DNA from: Pochonia chlamydosporia 170
Taxonomy: Eukaryota > Ascomycota > Sordariomycetes > Hypocreales > Clavicipitaceae
Length of the DNA: 64,000 nt
Direction of reading: 5' to 3'
NCBI RefSeq assembly: GCF_001653235.2
Contig: NC_035794.1
Location: 558,001-622,000, forward strand
The notes beneath the pieces were generated by a model that was given only the letters and a program-made list of their open reading frames with translations, ran no database searches and was not told the DNA's origin. Of this stretch, positions 22,491 through 32,526 are shown in pieces; position 1 is the first letter of the stretch, and each line of letters opens with the position of its first letter. A program made the translations under genes and the position numbers.

Positions 22491-25127
22491 TTAGTCCACT
22501 ATCTCAATAACTTTGCCCACAAATCCTTCGAGGCCCGATCGATCTTGACTACCACCTTCTAAGAGTATTACCGTGGAGCCCAGCTCAATCCATTCTCGAC
22601 TATGAAGCAATTCCAGGCACACCTCACCAGACCATGAATGTCCTTCGTCCACGGTAGGGTCCGCAGTCTCAAGATCCGTATTCAGACTAAATATATCTTC
22701 GATATCGTCGTTACTTGTGGCAGTGTGACTTCGATGCCATTGACTGCGAGAAACCCGCAAAATTCTAGCAGCGGCCCTCACGCTCGCGACATAGACATTG
22801 ACAAAAGAGCCCGACGTAAGAGATCGAATCGCAGGGTCAGTAAATGAAGCCGTGAAGCCGCTGGCTGCCTGAAGAGACAAGTTTGTATCTAGCATGTGCT
22901 TCGAAGGTATGGCAACGACCATGCCCCGACGAACACGAGGCGTCTCCGTCAATGGGGAACTTAATGAGTTTTCCGCCATGCTAAAAACGAGACCAATTGA
23001 TCCAGCCTGCCCAGGTTCTAGTGTCCGTACAGGTAGTCGCAAGTTACGAATACTAACAATCTGCGCTGTATGCCACTCTCCGGGTATGACAGACGCTGAG
23101 ACGGCACTTTTCATGGCTATCCGGGCTAATTCCGCCGAGGATGGATGAGATATCGACAGACCATAGGCTCCCGGTGATGGTCTATCTTCACTGGTTAAGC
23201 CTAGACCGCGTGACTCTTCATCCTCTGGCTGGAAAGGCCCAAGCACAATTCTGTCTCCAACTGAGAAACTTCCGAAGCGCACATGGCCCGAAACTACCAC
23301 CCCGCGACCTGTAGCCTGTCGATTACTGGTTGCCAATGTGCCATACGAATTTGGTAAATTGAATGTGTCGTCAACATGAAACAGACATTTGGGTTGTTCT
23401 GGGTTCAACGCCATGCCTACGTAGTCTCGTGATGTTGGTATACCTGGCAGTGGTAGGTTGGCAAGAAGGGCATGCACCAAGCCGACACCAACGCCTTTCA
23501 CCGCGCTCGTGAGAATGATAGGGACACACGAAGTTAAGTCATCGCTTTCCGTAATGCTCTTCACTATGGCGTCCACCTTGGCAAGATCTCCACAGGGGAT
23601 GTCTCGCAAATCGTCATGCTGTATTTGATCTGGCTGAAGAATCTTTGGTATTCGTCCTGCGTCTTTGATAGCTGCCAGAATTTTTGTCAACGTCTTTTGT
23701 AGGCTTTGTTTTGACGCCAAGTCTAGCTTTGTGATGACCACTGCCATCGGCACGTCCAATTTGAGGGCTAGGTTTAAATGCGCACGCACCAGATCAATGC
23801 CTGCTGCGGCGGTGCCCAGCACGTCCTTGGCTGACGAAGTTGCACCTATTCCTGTCGAGATATCTTCTGAGGCATCTGCGGCGATGCAAAGAACACTCCA
23901 ATGGGGAGCCCAATTCATAAGCCCGCGTAATACGGTTCGTCGATACCTAGGGTGTCCCCCTGAGTCGGAAAGGAACACCAGTCTGCCATGCTCTGCGCAA
24001 TCATGAATGTCCACCCATGACTCTATGTTTCCCTGCGAAAAGTTCAAAATCGAGCTGCCCTTGTATCCAATGAGCTCCTGGGCTATTGAACTTGTCACAC
24101 CAGACACCATCTCATGACGATGCTTTAGCAGGCTTAAGCGGCTTTTTCCTCGGCCATTATCCAGAGTTCCGGTTGACAATGTTCCAAGCAAACTCGATTT
24201 GCCTGACGTAGTTGGTCCAGTAAGTGTTATTCTGAGTTGCGGAGTCGTCGAGCTACCTCTACTAGGCACAGCGACTTGCTCAGGAGTCAAGGAAACCGGG
24301 CCACTTGTTTTCATTGTGCCTTGATCGGGATTCCCATAATCTGCGCCTGAAATGCCACGGAGTCCAAGATTGGGCGTTACAAGTGCTTCTGCTACCCATA
24401 ACTTTCCCTGTCTCGTAACAAAGCTCAGTTCCTGGTCGTTCTTATTACAGTAGGGCGTAACCTCCTCCCATTGGCAGTCCCCAACGATTACCATACGGAT
24501 CACGTCCACAGTGCAGCCAAGGCTGGCAGCCATGACACGCAGAGTGGTTATGCTTTCAGTCATTTCATCCTTTGTTAATCCAACCAATGTCCCGTCATCA
24601 GAGACTCCTATCTCATACAAGGCTCCCCTTGACTCTTCAAGTCCTGGTACCAAGGGCTCCAGCCTGATTGGCGAACAAAGCTCAATATTGTCCGCTGGGA
24701 GCTTGGGAATTGCCAGTTCCTTGGAGCTGGTAGCATGATATGGTGATGACTGCTGAAGACGCCATAGAAGTTGTGTTGTAAGATGTTTCAACCGTTCCTG
24801 TCGAGGTTGATTCGATGATGCCGGTGTAGCCAACACTGGTGGTCTCGCACCAGTTGTGTCCTGTGCGTCGGCAGCTTGGGAATTCTTCAGCTGCTGGATA
24901 GTGCTCATGGATTTGAATGCTCTTCTTGGTCTCAGGAGCAGATGCAGTTTATACTCTGTCGGGCCCTCCTGAGGCTCCGCCCGTAACTTCTCAACACCAT
25001 AATCCGACAGCAATCCCTGACTTGCACCCTGTTGCGTTAACTTGCGCGGTACGTCAGAGTCTTCAGGGGCCAACCAAGGGGAAGAAACTCGCGGCGGGTC
25101 CGGGTCGTATGTAAATATTGAAGCCAT
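22491..25127 (-). CDS. GTPBP1/2-like translational GTPase
   Basis: A single uninterrupted frame of 878 aa. All five G motifs can be placed: G1 GPTTSGKS (304-311), a Thr of switch I in GVTSS (345), G3 DSGGH (388-392), G4 TKLD (466-469) and G5 SAVKG (541-545). Beta-barrel domains of the EF-Tu type follow. The wide spacing before G3 and the GMVVAIPSKH-type C-terminal region fit the GTPBP1/GTPBP2 branch, which in animals acts in ribosome rescue and mRNA surveillance. Function in fungi is inferred only. The G1 loop has PTTSGKS where the family usually has NVDAGKS. The N-terminal 290 residues carry no recognised domain. No intron is needed. It is convergent with EMC6. Confidence 0.82.
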   Translation of the reverse strand: MASIFTYDPDPPRVSSPWLAPEDSDVPRKLTQQGASQGLLSDYGVEKLRAEPQEGPTEYKLHLLLRPRRAFKSMSTIQQLKNSQAADAQDTTGARPPVLATPASSNQPRQERLKHLTTQLLWRLQQSSPYHATSSKELAIPKLPADNIELCSPIRLEPLVPGLEESRGALYEIGVSDDGTLVGLTKDEMTESITTLRVMAASLGCTVDVIRMVIVGDCQWEEVTPYCNKNDQELSFVTRQGKLWVAEALVTPNLGLRGISGADYGNPDQGTMKTSGPVSLTPEQVAVPSRGSSTTPQLRITLTGPTTSGKSSLLGTLSTGTLDNGRGKSRLSLLKHRHEMVSGVTSSIAQELIGYKGSSILNFSQGNIESWVDIHDCAEHGRLVFLSDSGGHPRYRRTVLRGLMNWAPHWSVLCIAADASEDISTGIGATSSAKDVLGTAAAGIDLVRAHLNLALKLDVPMAVVITKLDLASKQSLQKTLTKILAAIKDAGRIPKILQPDQIQHDDLRDIPCGDLAKVDAIVKSITESDDLTSCVPIILTSAVKGVGVGLVHALLANLPLPGIPTSRDYVGMALNPEQPKCLFHVDDTFNLPNSYGTLATSNRQATGRGVVVSGHVRFGSFSVGDRIVLGPFQPEDEESRGLGLTSEDRPSPGAYGLSISHPSSAELARIAMKSAVSASVIPGEWHTAQIVSIRNLRLPVRTLEPGQAGSIGLVFSMAENSLSSPLTETPRVRRGMVVAIPSKHMLDTNLSLQAASGFTASFTDPAIRSLTSGSFVNVYVASVRAAARILRVSRSQWHRSHTATSNDDIEDIFSLNTDLETADPTVDEGHSWSGEVCLELLHSREWIELGSTVILLEGGSQDRSGLEGFVGKVIEIVD

Positions 25128-26844
25128 CGCCTCTCAAGTATGCTGAAACGGCACGACTGAACTTGGACGAATGGCCGATTTTGTTCTTGTTGCCGTCTAA
25201 GGGACCGATTACCTTTGAATGGGGTAGGATATCCTCAATTGTAGGAGTTTAGTGCGGTGTGGTGCCAGTGATGAATTTATCATTTGATGACACGATATCA
25301 TCTTATCAAGAACTGTGAACTAAAGTCTAAGACGGTATGGTTCCTGGGAGGTTCGTCGGCCGTTTTTGGGTGCTGCTAGACGTTGGGTTGGTAAGAGTCA
25401 CCAGCCCGGTCACGGTGGGCTGAAGATCATGCCGGGCCAGGCCTGGCCGAACGACTCAGCAGTGCGGTGGTGCTTGGCCCGGCCGGACCACGACCACATG
25501 CAGACTTCAATGTATTATTAACATGTTTACGAGTCTGGTGTCTGGTGGCTGTTTCGTCGCCACATGCCCAACAATCAATGCACCTCTAGCACAAGTTAAG
25601 TGCACAAGTAATTACCAGTCGACTTGGCATTTTCATGATTGTTTCAATCAATGCCTGGTCGCCTCGGCTGGACACTGTGCAATACAACACAACGATGTTG
25701 TCCTCTTGAAGTCAATATCCATCAGCACAATACTTTCCTAGGCCAGGAGCACCAGACTTCCTGGTCTGACAAAGCGACAGACGTAGCTATATTTAATAAT
25801 TGCACTACAATTAAATGTCGAAGGCTGTCAAATCTGACGAGATTAAATGCAAGATATTCGAGATGACCACGGTGGTGTTGATGAAACGCTTGACTCCATG
25901 GGTTAAACTAGGATTCCGCTGGCATCTTGGAACATCAACCAATTGATAGCAAATAGAAAGGCCCCTTTCCCCTCGCCATTGTTTACCTGGCCACTATCGT
26001 AGCCTCCTTTTCGTCATGCCAATGTATTTGGTAGGTGGTCTTTGAAACCCACCACCATAATCAGTGCTGGATCCAAGCAGGATGGAATGGGGTGACAAAG
26101 AAAGCGACATCTTCTGAAAGCTCGAAAATTACAGCAGCCTACATGGCAGAAGAACAATTAGGCAATCAACACTAGTCAACGAATTCTAAGAATCAACTTG
26201 AAATGCCAAGTGCTATTAAAAGCGACAAGGAGGCGCAGGGAAGGCTTGGAGACATTCATATCTACTTAGTACATGTGGTCAGTTTGCCACTGGATGCGCC
26301 GTCAGCCGCCACTGTGAAACACCATACCTGTCGACTGAAGATTGTGCGACTGTCTGGTGCTGTGATGAGTCGTGTCTGGTCTGGTTACAGACATACATGG
26401 ATGGCACTGGACGCGCAACAGGTACATGTACCTTCATGAAGGCAGGTAGCCAGCCCCCAGCGTGTCTTGGCTGCTTCAATGTTGGGACATGGAACCTACC
26501 CCGTAATCCATTTGCAGTCCGGAGTCAATAGGTTTGGCAGGTTCTTTTCTGGTCTGGTCAGTTGGGCCTGGTCGGGCAAGTCAGGTTCCGTTCCACCAGA
26601 CCAGACCAGACCAGACATGGAGTGGGGGGTCTGGCGGGTCCGACCTTTGACCCTTTGTTACCTCCCAGTGCTCCTGCAGCCCATCGCTTTGCAATACATC
26701 ATTTGAACACTCGACGATACACTTGCTCCTTTCAACTCCCAAGTTCACCAAAACAACATCCGTCTATTGTCAGAGCATTTTGAATCATCGCATTCAATTC
26801 TTTCTGTTAGGTTGGGCTGATTTGCTGCTGCAGAGCTTCGCACG
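25128..26844. promoter_or_regulatory. Divergent intergenic region, GTPase gene and SEC9
   Basis: No gene is supported in these 1.7 kb. GTCTGGT/ACCAGAC copies are dense: 25533-25546, 25750-25765, 26350-26385 and a tandem ACCAGACCAGACCAGACC near 26598-26615. The region must hold promoters of both flanking genes. The CT-rich stretch just before 26845 looks like the SEC9 5' UTR. Confidence 0.5.
26597..26618. repeat. Tandem CCAGA repeat
   Basis: Four tandem CCAGA units follow an ACCAGAC-type half-site about 230 bp upstream of SEC9. This is the longest tandem run of the ACCAGAC motif that recurs in many spacers of this window. Confidence 0.8.
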
Positions 26845-28173
26845 ATGAAAAAGTTCGGGTTCGGAAAGAAAGGTGACGACGGCGGCCGTAAGAAGTCATC
26901 GCAGTCCTCACAGGCGGACAACCCATACGCCCAACAAGGGGCCAACGACCCGTATACTGACAGTGCGAAATATGCAAATATGTCTCCCTATCAGCAAGCT
27001 CGAGCTGGCGCCATCGCTGGTCAGCAGAAGTCCTCTCCCTCTTCCAACGAACAAGGAGGGAGGCCCAGCGGTGGAAATGGTTCTGGTAACCAAAGTCTAG
27101 CCTCAAGCAGCAGTTACGGTCCTCCTTCGTCTACGGGGTACGGTGCCGACCGATATGGATCTGGCGGCGGGTATGGGTCAGATCGATACAATAATTCAGC
27201 CAGTGGTGCTCGCGGTCCGGGAGGCTATGGTGGGTTTAGCCAAAGCAATGATGGGCGTGACGAGAGCCGTGAGGCTGCTTTTTCTGGACCGTCAGATCGT
27301 CAGCCTCAAGGATTACAATCATCCCCAGCTCCGGCTACAACGTCGTACACATCGTACAGCCAGCCTGGCGCAGGGGGCGACTCCTACGGTGGTTATGGCG
27401 AACAAAGGGAGCTGACGGCTGAGGAACAGGAGGAAGCAGAGTATCGGGCAATTCTTGCGGAGAAGCGACAGATTCAGCAAGAAAGCTCGTCATCAGTTTC
27501 TCGCTCAGTCCAGATGGCGAGACAAGCAAATGAAGTCGGGCAGGCAACACTTGCGAGACTCGGCGTCCAAGGCGAAAGGCTGCACAATACAGAAAAGAAT
27601 CTCGATCTTGCTGCCAACCAGAACAAGGTTGCGCAGGATAGGGCAGCAGAGCTCAAGACGCTCAACAGGAGTATGTTTGCAGTTCATGTTGGGAACCCCT
27701 TCACATCGAAGGCTCGACAGCAAAAGGCAGACGAAGATGTCTTGACAAGATATAGATCCGAGAGAGATCAGAGAGAGGCAACTCGCCAGGATGCCTACTC
27801 CTCTAACCAGCGCATGGAATCCACCTTCAAGGAAATCAATGCTGCCGACCGCCCGCGTCCTCAAACCCGCAAGAAGGATTATGGCAAATTCAACTTGGAG
27901 GACGAAGACGAAGAGGCAAATAGAATTGAAGATGATATTGATGCCGGACTTGATGAGCTCGGGCAACAGGTGTCGATGATGAATTTAGTCGAAGAGCCAT
28001 TGGTGATGAGGTGCGGTCTCAAAACAAACAAATTGACAGAATTATGACCAAGGTAAAAGCTCCAGCCATCTATTTGCAAACCCAACCTGTATTGTGCTGA
28101 CAAACATCCGCAGAGCGATGCTGTTGGGGACGCTACTATGTTGAACCGAGAACGTCTGGCGCGCATTAAGTAG
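26845..28173 (+). CDS. SEC9: Plasma-membrane t-SNARE Sec9 (SNAP-25 family), frame broken
   Basis: This is the Qbc-SNARE of exocytosis, which pairs with Sso1 and Snc1 at the plasma membrane. A disordered, Gly/Ser/Tyr-rich N-terminus (about 190 aa) precedes the Qb helix (from ELTAEEQEEAEY through SVQMARQANEVGQATLARLGVQ). An NPF-type linker (VGNPFTS) follows, and the C-terminal Qc helix starts at IEDDIDAGLDELGQQVSMMN. There the frame opened at 26845 drifts and stops at 28047. The rest of the Qc helix continues in another frame, SRRAIGDEVRSQNKQIDRIMTK, to a normal donor at 28053. After an intron (28053-28113) exon 2 gives SDAVGDATMLNRERLARIK and a stop at 28173. Joined exons total 1268 nt, one short of 423 codons, so a single base is missing near 27983-27987 (GAATTTAG). 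No intron can explain it. A sequencing or assembly error in an essential gene is most likely. Confidence 0.88.
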
Positions 28174-28924
28174 AGATGTTACCAACATCCTACCAACAAC
28201 TAAGCAACAGACATTAATGCAGAAGTGCCCAGTATGCGTACATTTAACGACACATTCATACTGTTTGGTAGTGTCTTCAACAAAGATCTATGGATGACAA
28301 AGTTAGTTTTCTGTTCCAGTGCCATGTTTGAAGCATGGTGTCGATGTATTGTGTGTCACATTTCAACTACTGAAGTGGATGGTGCCACGAACTGTCCCCA
28401 GTTTGGATGTAAAAGCATTGGGCATGTTTCGATGCCGTTACATGTCCATTATTCGACTGCACGATACTTCGAACCTTGGAATAGGTGAGCCCATTTAGCT
28501 GTAAACCCACTATTATGTGATGTTTGTAAGGAATGTCAGACAAGACTATGCTGTGGAAGTATGCCGCGTCCTTCAATAAGTCGATACTTGCCGCATCATG
28601 CAGCCTTGGGAAGCAAACATGGATCGCCCCATGTCGAAATAAATGGCGACCTTGACATTCCCCTCAGGATCAATCATGTGAAGTTGCAGTTGGGCGTTGT
28701 GCTAGAGGTTACAGTGCTGGACGGGGACGCCCTGCAGTGGGGACAGCCCCATGCCAGCCAATTGAACCAGTTCACCTTTTTTAAGTACCAAGGTACCCCC
28801 CCAAAAAAAATCCAAGAGCTGCCGCTGCTGTGATATCTTGCACACCACTCCTTCACTTCGCTGGTCGTCTTGCATACACTATACACCTGACAACTCCCAA
28901 ACATCCAGTAGCAGCCAAACTGCT
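28174..28924. promoter_or_regulatory. Intergenic between SEC9 and the DEAH helicase
   Basis: No gene is seen. The frames of 70-90 codons lack recognisable content. The final 150 bp should be the helicase 5' UTR. Confidence 0.5.
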
Positions 28925-31219
28925 ATGTCATCTGAAAATACCACAAGGCGTTCTCCCAAGCGGCGCAAGCTACAATCATCGTCTCAGACAATCAGTATTG
29001 GAGGGAAAATCATCTCTCTCGATGGCTATCTTAGCTCATCATCGGGCAAGACAGACAAAAAGATTGAAGAGTCACCCGAGTCTGTCGCGGAACATGAAAC
29101 AGCGCATATTGCCACTTTCTCCAGGAAAGAAGCTCAAAAGAATCTGCTGAAGTCGCCAAGGATACAAGGAACTGAAGACCCTAGCTTGCTAAAGACACGG
29201 CGAGAGCTCCCCATATGGCAACATCGTTCTCAAATCCAAGCAAGCCTTCGTGGGTCGACTAATCGTGTGCTCGTTCTGGTCGGCGAAACTGGTTCGGGTA
29301 AGAGTACACAGGTCCCGCAGTTCCTTTACCAAGAGTCCTGGTGCAGGCGACAGAAGGTCAAGACTCCCGGATCCGAAGAAGACATATCTGTCGGCGGCTG
29401 TATTGCCATCACACAGCCCAGGAGGGTAGCTGCCACCACTCTGGCTCACAGAGTCTCTCAGGAAGCTGGCACGCCTCTTGGGAAGGGGAGAACGGATGGG
29501 CTCGTGGGTTATTCTGTTCGATTTGACCATCAAGTTCCGAGAGGAACAAGGATCAAATTTCTCACCGAAGGAACGCTTCTCCAAGAACTTCTCAGGGATC
29601 CCTATCTAAGACGGTACAGTGCTATTATCGTTGACGAAATTCACGAACGCAGCCTGGATGTGGATCTACTTGTTGGTTTTTTGAAGCAGATACTTTCATC
29701 TGACAACAGTATGCGCGGCGGAGTTCCGCTAAAAGTTGTTATCATGAGTGCCACAGCCGACGTCGATGTCATTCAATCATTTTTCAACAGACCTGCAGCA
29801 GACGGTGGCCCCGATCTAGTTCAAGTTCTTCACATCAAAGGTCGCCAATTCCCTGTGGAAGTTACCTACGAACCTCAGCCAGTAGCTGACGTCCAGGACT
29901 CACTTGTCAAGAAAATATTCAAAATACATCTGGAGGAGCCTTTGCCAGGTGACATACTGGCATTTATGACAGGCCAAGAAGAAATTGAATCCGCCCAGAA
30001 GTTAATCGAGGAATATGCAGCTACGTTAGCCTCCAATGTGCCCAAGGTAAAAGTCTTCCCACTGTATGGCCAATTATCTATCGATGGGCAACGAGAAGCA
30101 TTTCTTCCAACTTCGGCAAAGTTCACAAGAAAGGTTGTTCTCGCTACAAATATTGCCGAAACCTCAGTCACCGTGCCTGGAGTCCGATATGTCGTCGATG
30201 GTGGCAAGGCCAAGATAAAGCAGTACAGACCGAGGTTGGGCATGGAGTCATTGCTAGCAAAACCCATCTCCAAATCATCCGCTGTCCAACGTACTGGTCG
30301 AGCTGGCCGTGAAGCCCCCGGGAAATGCTTTAGACTCTACACAGCAGAAGCATTTGACACACTGCAGGAGTCTGATCTTCCCGAGATCCTGCGAAATGAC
30401 GTGCTCGGGGCTGTGTTGACCATGAAGGCCCGTGGCATTCAAGATGTGCTGGCTTTCCCGTTAATGGATGCGCCGGAAATAGAGGCGATCGAAAGGGCTC
30501 TTCTCAATTTGCACTACCTTGGCGCCCTTGGTGATGATGGCTCTATCACATCAATTGGTGAGAAAATGGCCCGTTTGCCCATTCCGGCTCCTATGGGTGC
30601 CGTACTTCTGGCAGCTGAGAGACCTGACTTTGACTGTGTTATCGAAGTCATTGATATAATATCATGCATCACTGCAGGGGAAGACATATTCCTACAGGTA
30701 CAGTCGGAGGAAGGACAGGAGCAGATGGAGGTCTCTCGGAAAGAGATCCAACGCCGTGAAGGGGATTTAATAACATACTTAACGACTATGCAACGATATA
30801 CCGCCGAGAATACCAACAGGATTGAATGGTGTAAACAGAAGAAAATCAACATGCGAAATATGAGGCAAGCCATGAATATCCGGAGACAACTGCGGGGCAT
30901 TTGTTTGAAGGAAAAACTGCTGGCTGAACCACCTTTACCTGATCCTCAGCCGTTCACACCTTTGAGTCCCGAAAGGGCCGAGACCGTTCTACGATGCTTT
31001 CTTCGGGGATATGCCTTGAAGACGGCAATGCTGGCTCCTGACGCAAGTTATGTCACTGTGTATGGCAAGCATGTGGTGGCTATTCACCCGGCAAGTGTGC
31101 TCCATGGGCAGAAGAAGGAGGCATTGATGTTTTTGGACCATGTTTACACAAACAAAAACTATGCCAAGAAGGTGAGCGCTGTTCGAGCAACATGGATCGA
31201 GGAGGCACTCCAGCGATAG
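28925..31219 (+). CDS. DHR2: DEAH-box RNA helicase, Dhr2-like
   Basis: A single exon of 764 aa from ATG 28925 (MSSENTTRRSPKRRK). An in-frame ATG at 28838 adds 29 residues and is less likely. Helicase motifs run in order: I GETGSGKST (120-128), Ia TQPRRVAA, Ib TEGTLLQE, II DEIH (237-240), III SAT (275-277), V TNIAETSVT and VI QRTGRAGR. The helicase-associated and OB-fold regions follow, ending at HPASVLHG and the EALMFLDHVYTNKNYAKKV block. The length and the basic N-terminus fit Dhr2, a nucleolar helicase needed for 18S rRNA processing. Assignment to Dhr2 rather than another DEAH member (for example the spliceosomal Prp proteins) rests on size and lack of extra domains. Motif II reads DEIH instead of DEAH. 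The gene ends 143 bp from the convergent SDHAF3. Confidence 0.85.
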   Translation: MSSENTTRRSPKRRKLQSSSQTISIGGKIISLDGYLSSSSGKTDKKIEESPESVAEHETAHIATFSRKEAQKNLLKSPRIQGTEDPSLLKTRRELPIWQHRSQIQASLRGSTNRVLVLVGETGSGKSTQVPQFLYQESWCRRQKVKTPGSEEDISVGGCIAITQPRRVAATTLAHRVSQEAGTPLGKGRTDGLVGYSVRFDHQVPRGTRIKFLTEGTLLQELLRDPYLRRYSAIIVDEIHERSLDVDLLVGFLKQILSSDNSMRGGVPLKVVIMSATADVDVIQSFFNRPAADGGPDLVQVLHIKGRQFPVEVTYEPQPVADVQDSLVKKIFKIHLEEPLPGDILAFMTGQEEIESAQKLIEEYAATLASNVPKVKVFPLYGQLSIDGQREAFLPTSAKFTRKVVLATNIAETSVTVPGVRYVVDGGKAKIKQYRPRLGMESLLAKPISKSSAVQRTGRAGREAPGKCFRLYTAEAFDTLQESDLPEILRNDVLGAVLTMKARGIQDVLAFPLMDAPEIEAIERALLNLHYLGALGDDGSITSIGEKMARLPIPAPMGAVLLAAERPDFDCVIEVIDIISCITAGEDIFLQVQSEEGQEQMEVSRKEIQRREGDLITYLTTMQRYTAENTNRIEWCKQKKINMRNMRQAMNIRRQLRGICLKEKLLAEPPLPDPQPFTPLSPERAETVLRCFLRGYALKTAMLAPDASYVTVYGKHVVAIHPASVLHGQKKEALMFLDHVYTNKNYAKKVSAVRATWIEEALQR

Positions 31220-31362
31220 ATTCAACGCTTCATACCAAATAATATACTCGAGCCTCTGCATAGCCTTGTTTATAAAATTTTGACAGTGGTTACTATGCGT
31301 GATATTTTGGTACACTAGTTACAATGATACTACACTTGGCAAGCGGTGCTCACAACTCACCG

Positions 31363-31983
31363 TTATGAGAAGCCATCTTTGCGTCGATGTTGAATCGCCT
31401 GCATTAGTTCGTACAGTTGATGTATTTGCTCGTCTATAGTGCAAGCTTCTGTCAGCGGGAAAATGAAGTTCTGGGGCTGTCCACAGATAACACCAAATCG
31501 AGCAAGGCCAGTGTAAATCATTGGCAAAGGCAGGATGAAGCGAATCTTTCCGTGTCACTCACCACTCATCTTTTGAAGTTTTGCTTCATCAATCTTTTCA
31601 CCGACCCAAGAATCACCTTCAATTTTTTGTGCATACGCCTGCCACTCGGTGAGGAATCCGATCTAACGTCTCATTAGCCTTTGGCAAGCTAAATATCACT
31701 GTTCTCAGGAGGGCTCTGGGAAAGGGGGAGTAGTGAAGAAGTCAAGGGTAACTAGGCAGTCAGGTACACATACCAAATGAGCCGGATTGTCGACGTTTCG
31801 ATGCAGCCTAAACTCAGCCTTGATATACTCGTCGCCCAAGACACGCATCTCTGAGGGTAGGTGCTTCCTGTGGGCTCGTAAAAGCCGCCTGTATAGGGGA
31901 ATTGGAGGGAGAAGGGCAGTGTTTGCCTGGCGCAATCCGTTCTGCATTGATGCCGTAGCACGTCTGGCGATAGATGAATGCAT
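31363..31983 (-). CDS. SDH7: Succinate dehydrogenase assembly factor 3 (LYR protein)
   Basis: Three exons (31983-31774, 31662-31563, 31433-31363) join in frame to 126 aa. The LYR motif is seen in PPIPLYRRLLRAHRKHLP. The family signature continues with LGDEYIKAEFRLHRNVDNPAHLI, then FLTEWQAYAQKIEGD and the final QIHQLYELMQAI. This is the ACN9/Sdh7/SDHAF3 family, a mitochondrial-matrix chaperone that helps mature the iron-sulfur subunit Sdh2 of complex II and protects it from oxidants. The N-terminal 20-25 residues are Arg/Ser/Ala-rich with no acidic residues, as expected for a mitochondrial presequence. An ATG further in (MQNGLRQAN) is an alternative start. The two introns are 111 and 129 nt. 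Confidence 0.92.
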
Positions 31984-32526
31984 AATGGCTGTAAAATGCT
32001 GTGTTCGAAATACCGGCGGCTGAAATATGATATCTTGCAAACAGACTCGTATTTGAGCAATGACCTCGGTACGTAGGTTGGAAAATTTAGCCGCATGCAG
32101 CAATGCGCCTGCGTTTGGTTTGTTGTTTGTCCAAAAATGCGTCCAGGATGTTAAAGCGCGCTAGCGATGGAGTCCCAAACTATTGCAGATCAGTTAATCA
32201 AATTACATGAATAAAGCAGAGATTCCATCCCACACACTGGGAACCTCAGTAGTTGAAGAGAAGTTGAACTGGCGAGAGCAGTGGGTGCTTGGTAGGTGGT
32301 GATGTCTGGTGCTCTGGAGGTTCCTCCCAGGTCCTGACAAGATTGATCTAATACCAAAGTGTGTTGGCTTTGGACCCACATCAGGTCCGGCCATGTGCAA
32401 ATCTTGACCACCAGACCCTTCAATGTTTTGATCGAACTTCTTGATGAGTGAGTAATCAATACCCCCATTTCATAAAACAATTAGCCACCAACAACATACC
32501 CGGCATATATACCTGGAAGTTTAAAA
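31984..32526. promoter_or_regulatory. Shared divergent promoter SDH7 / HPM1
   Basis: These 543 bp lie between two divergent start codons. A GTCTGGT copy at about 32303 and an ACCAGACC near 32412 are present. No coding frame is convincing. Confidence 0.55.

Noticed and set aside
27970..27990. A 19-nt intron to explain the SEC9 frame break
   Set aside because: It is far below the usual minimum intron size, and removing it leads directly to a stop in the new frame.
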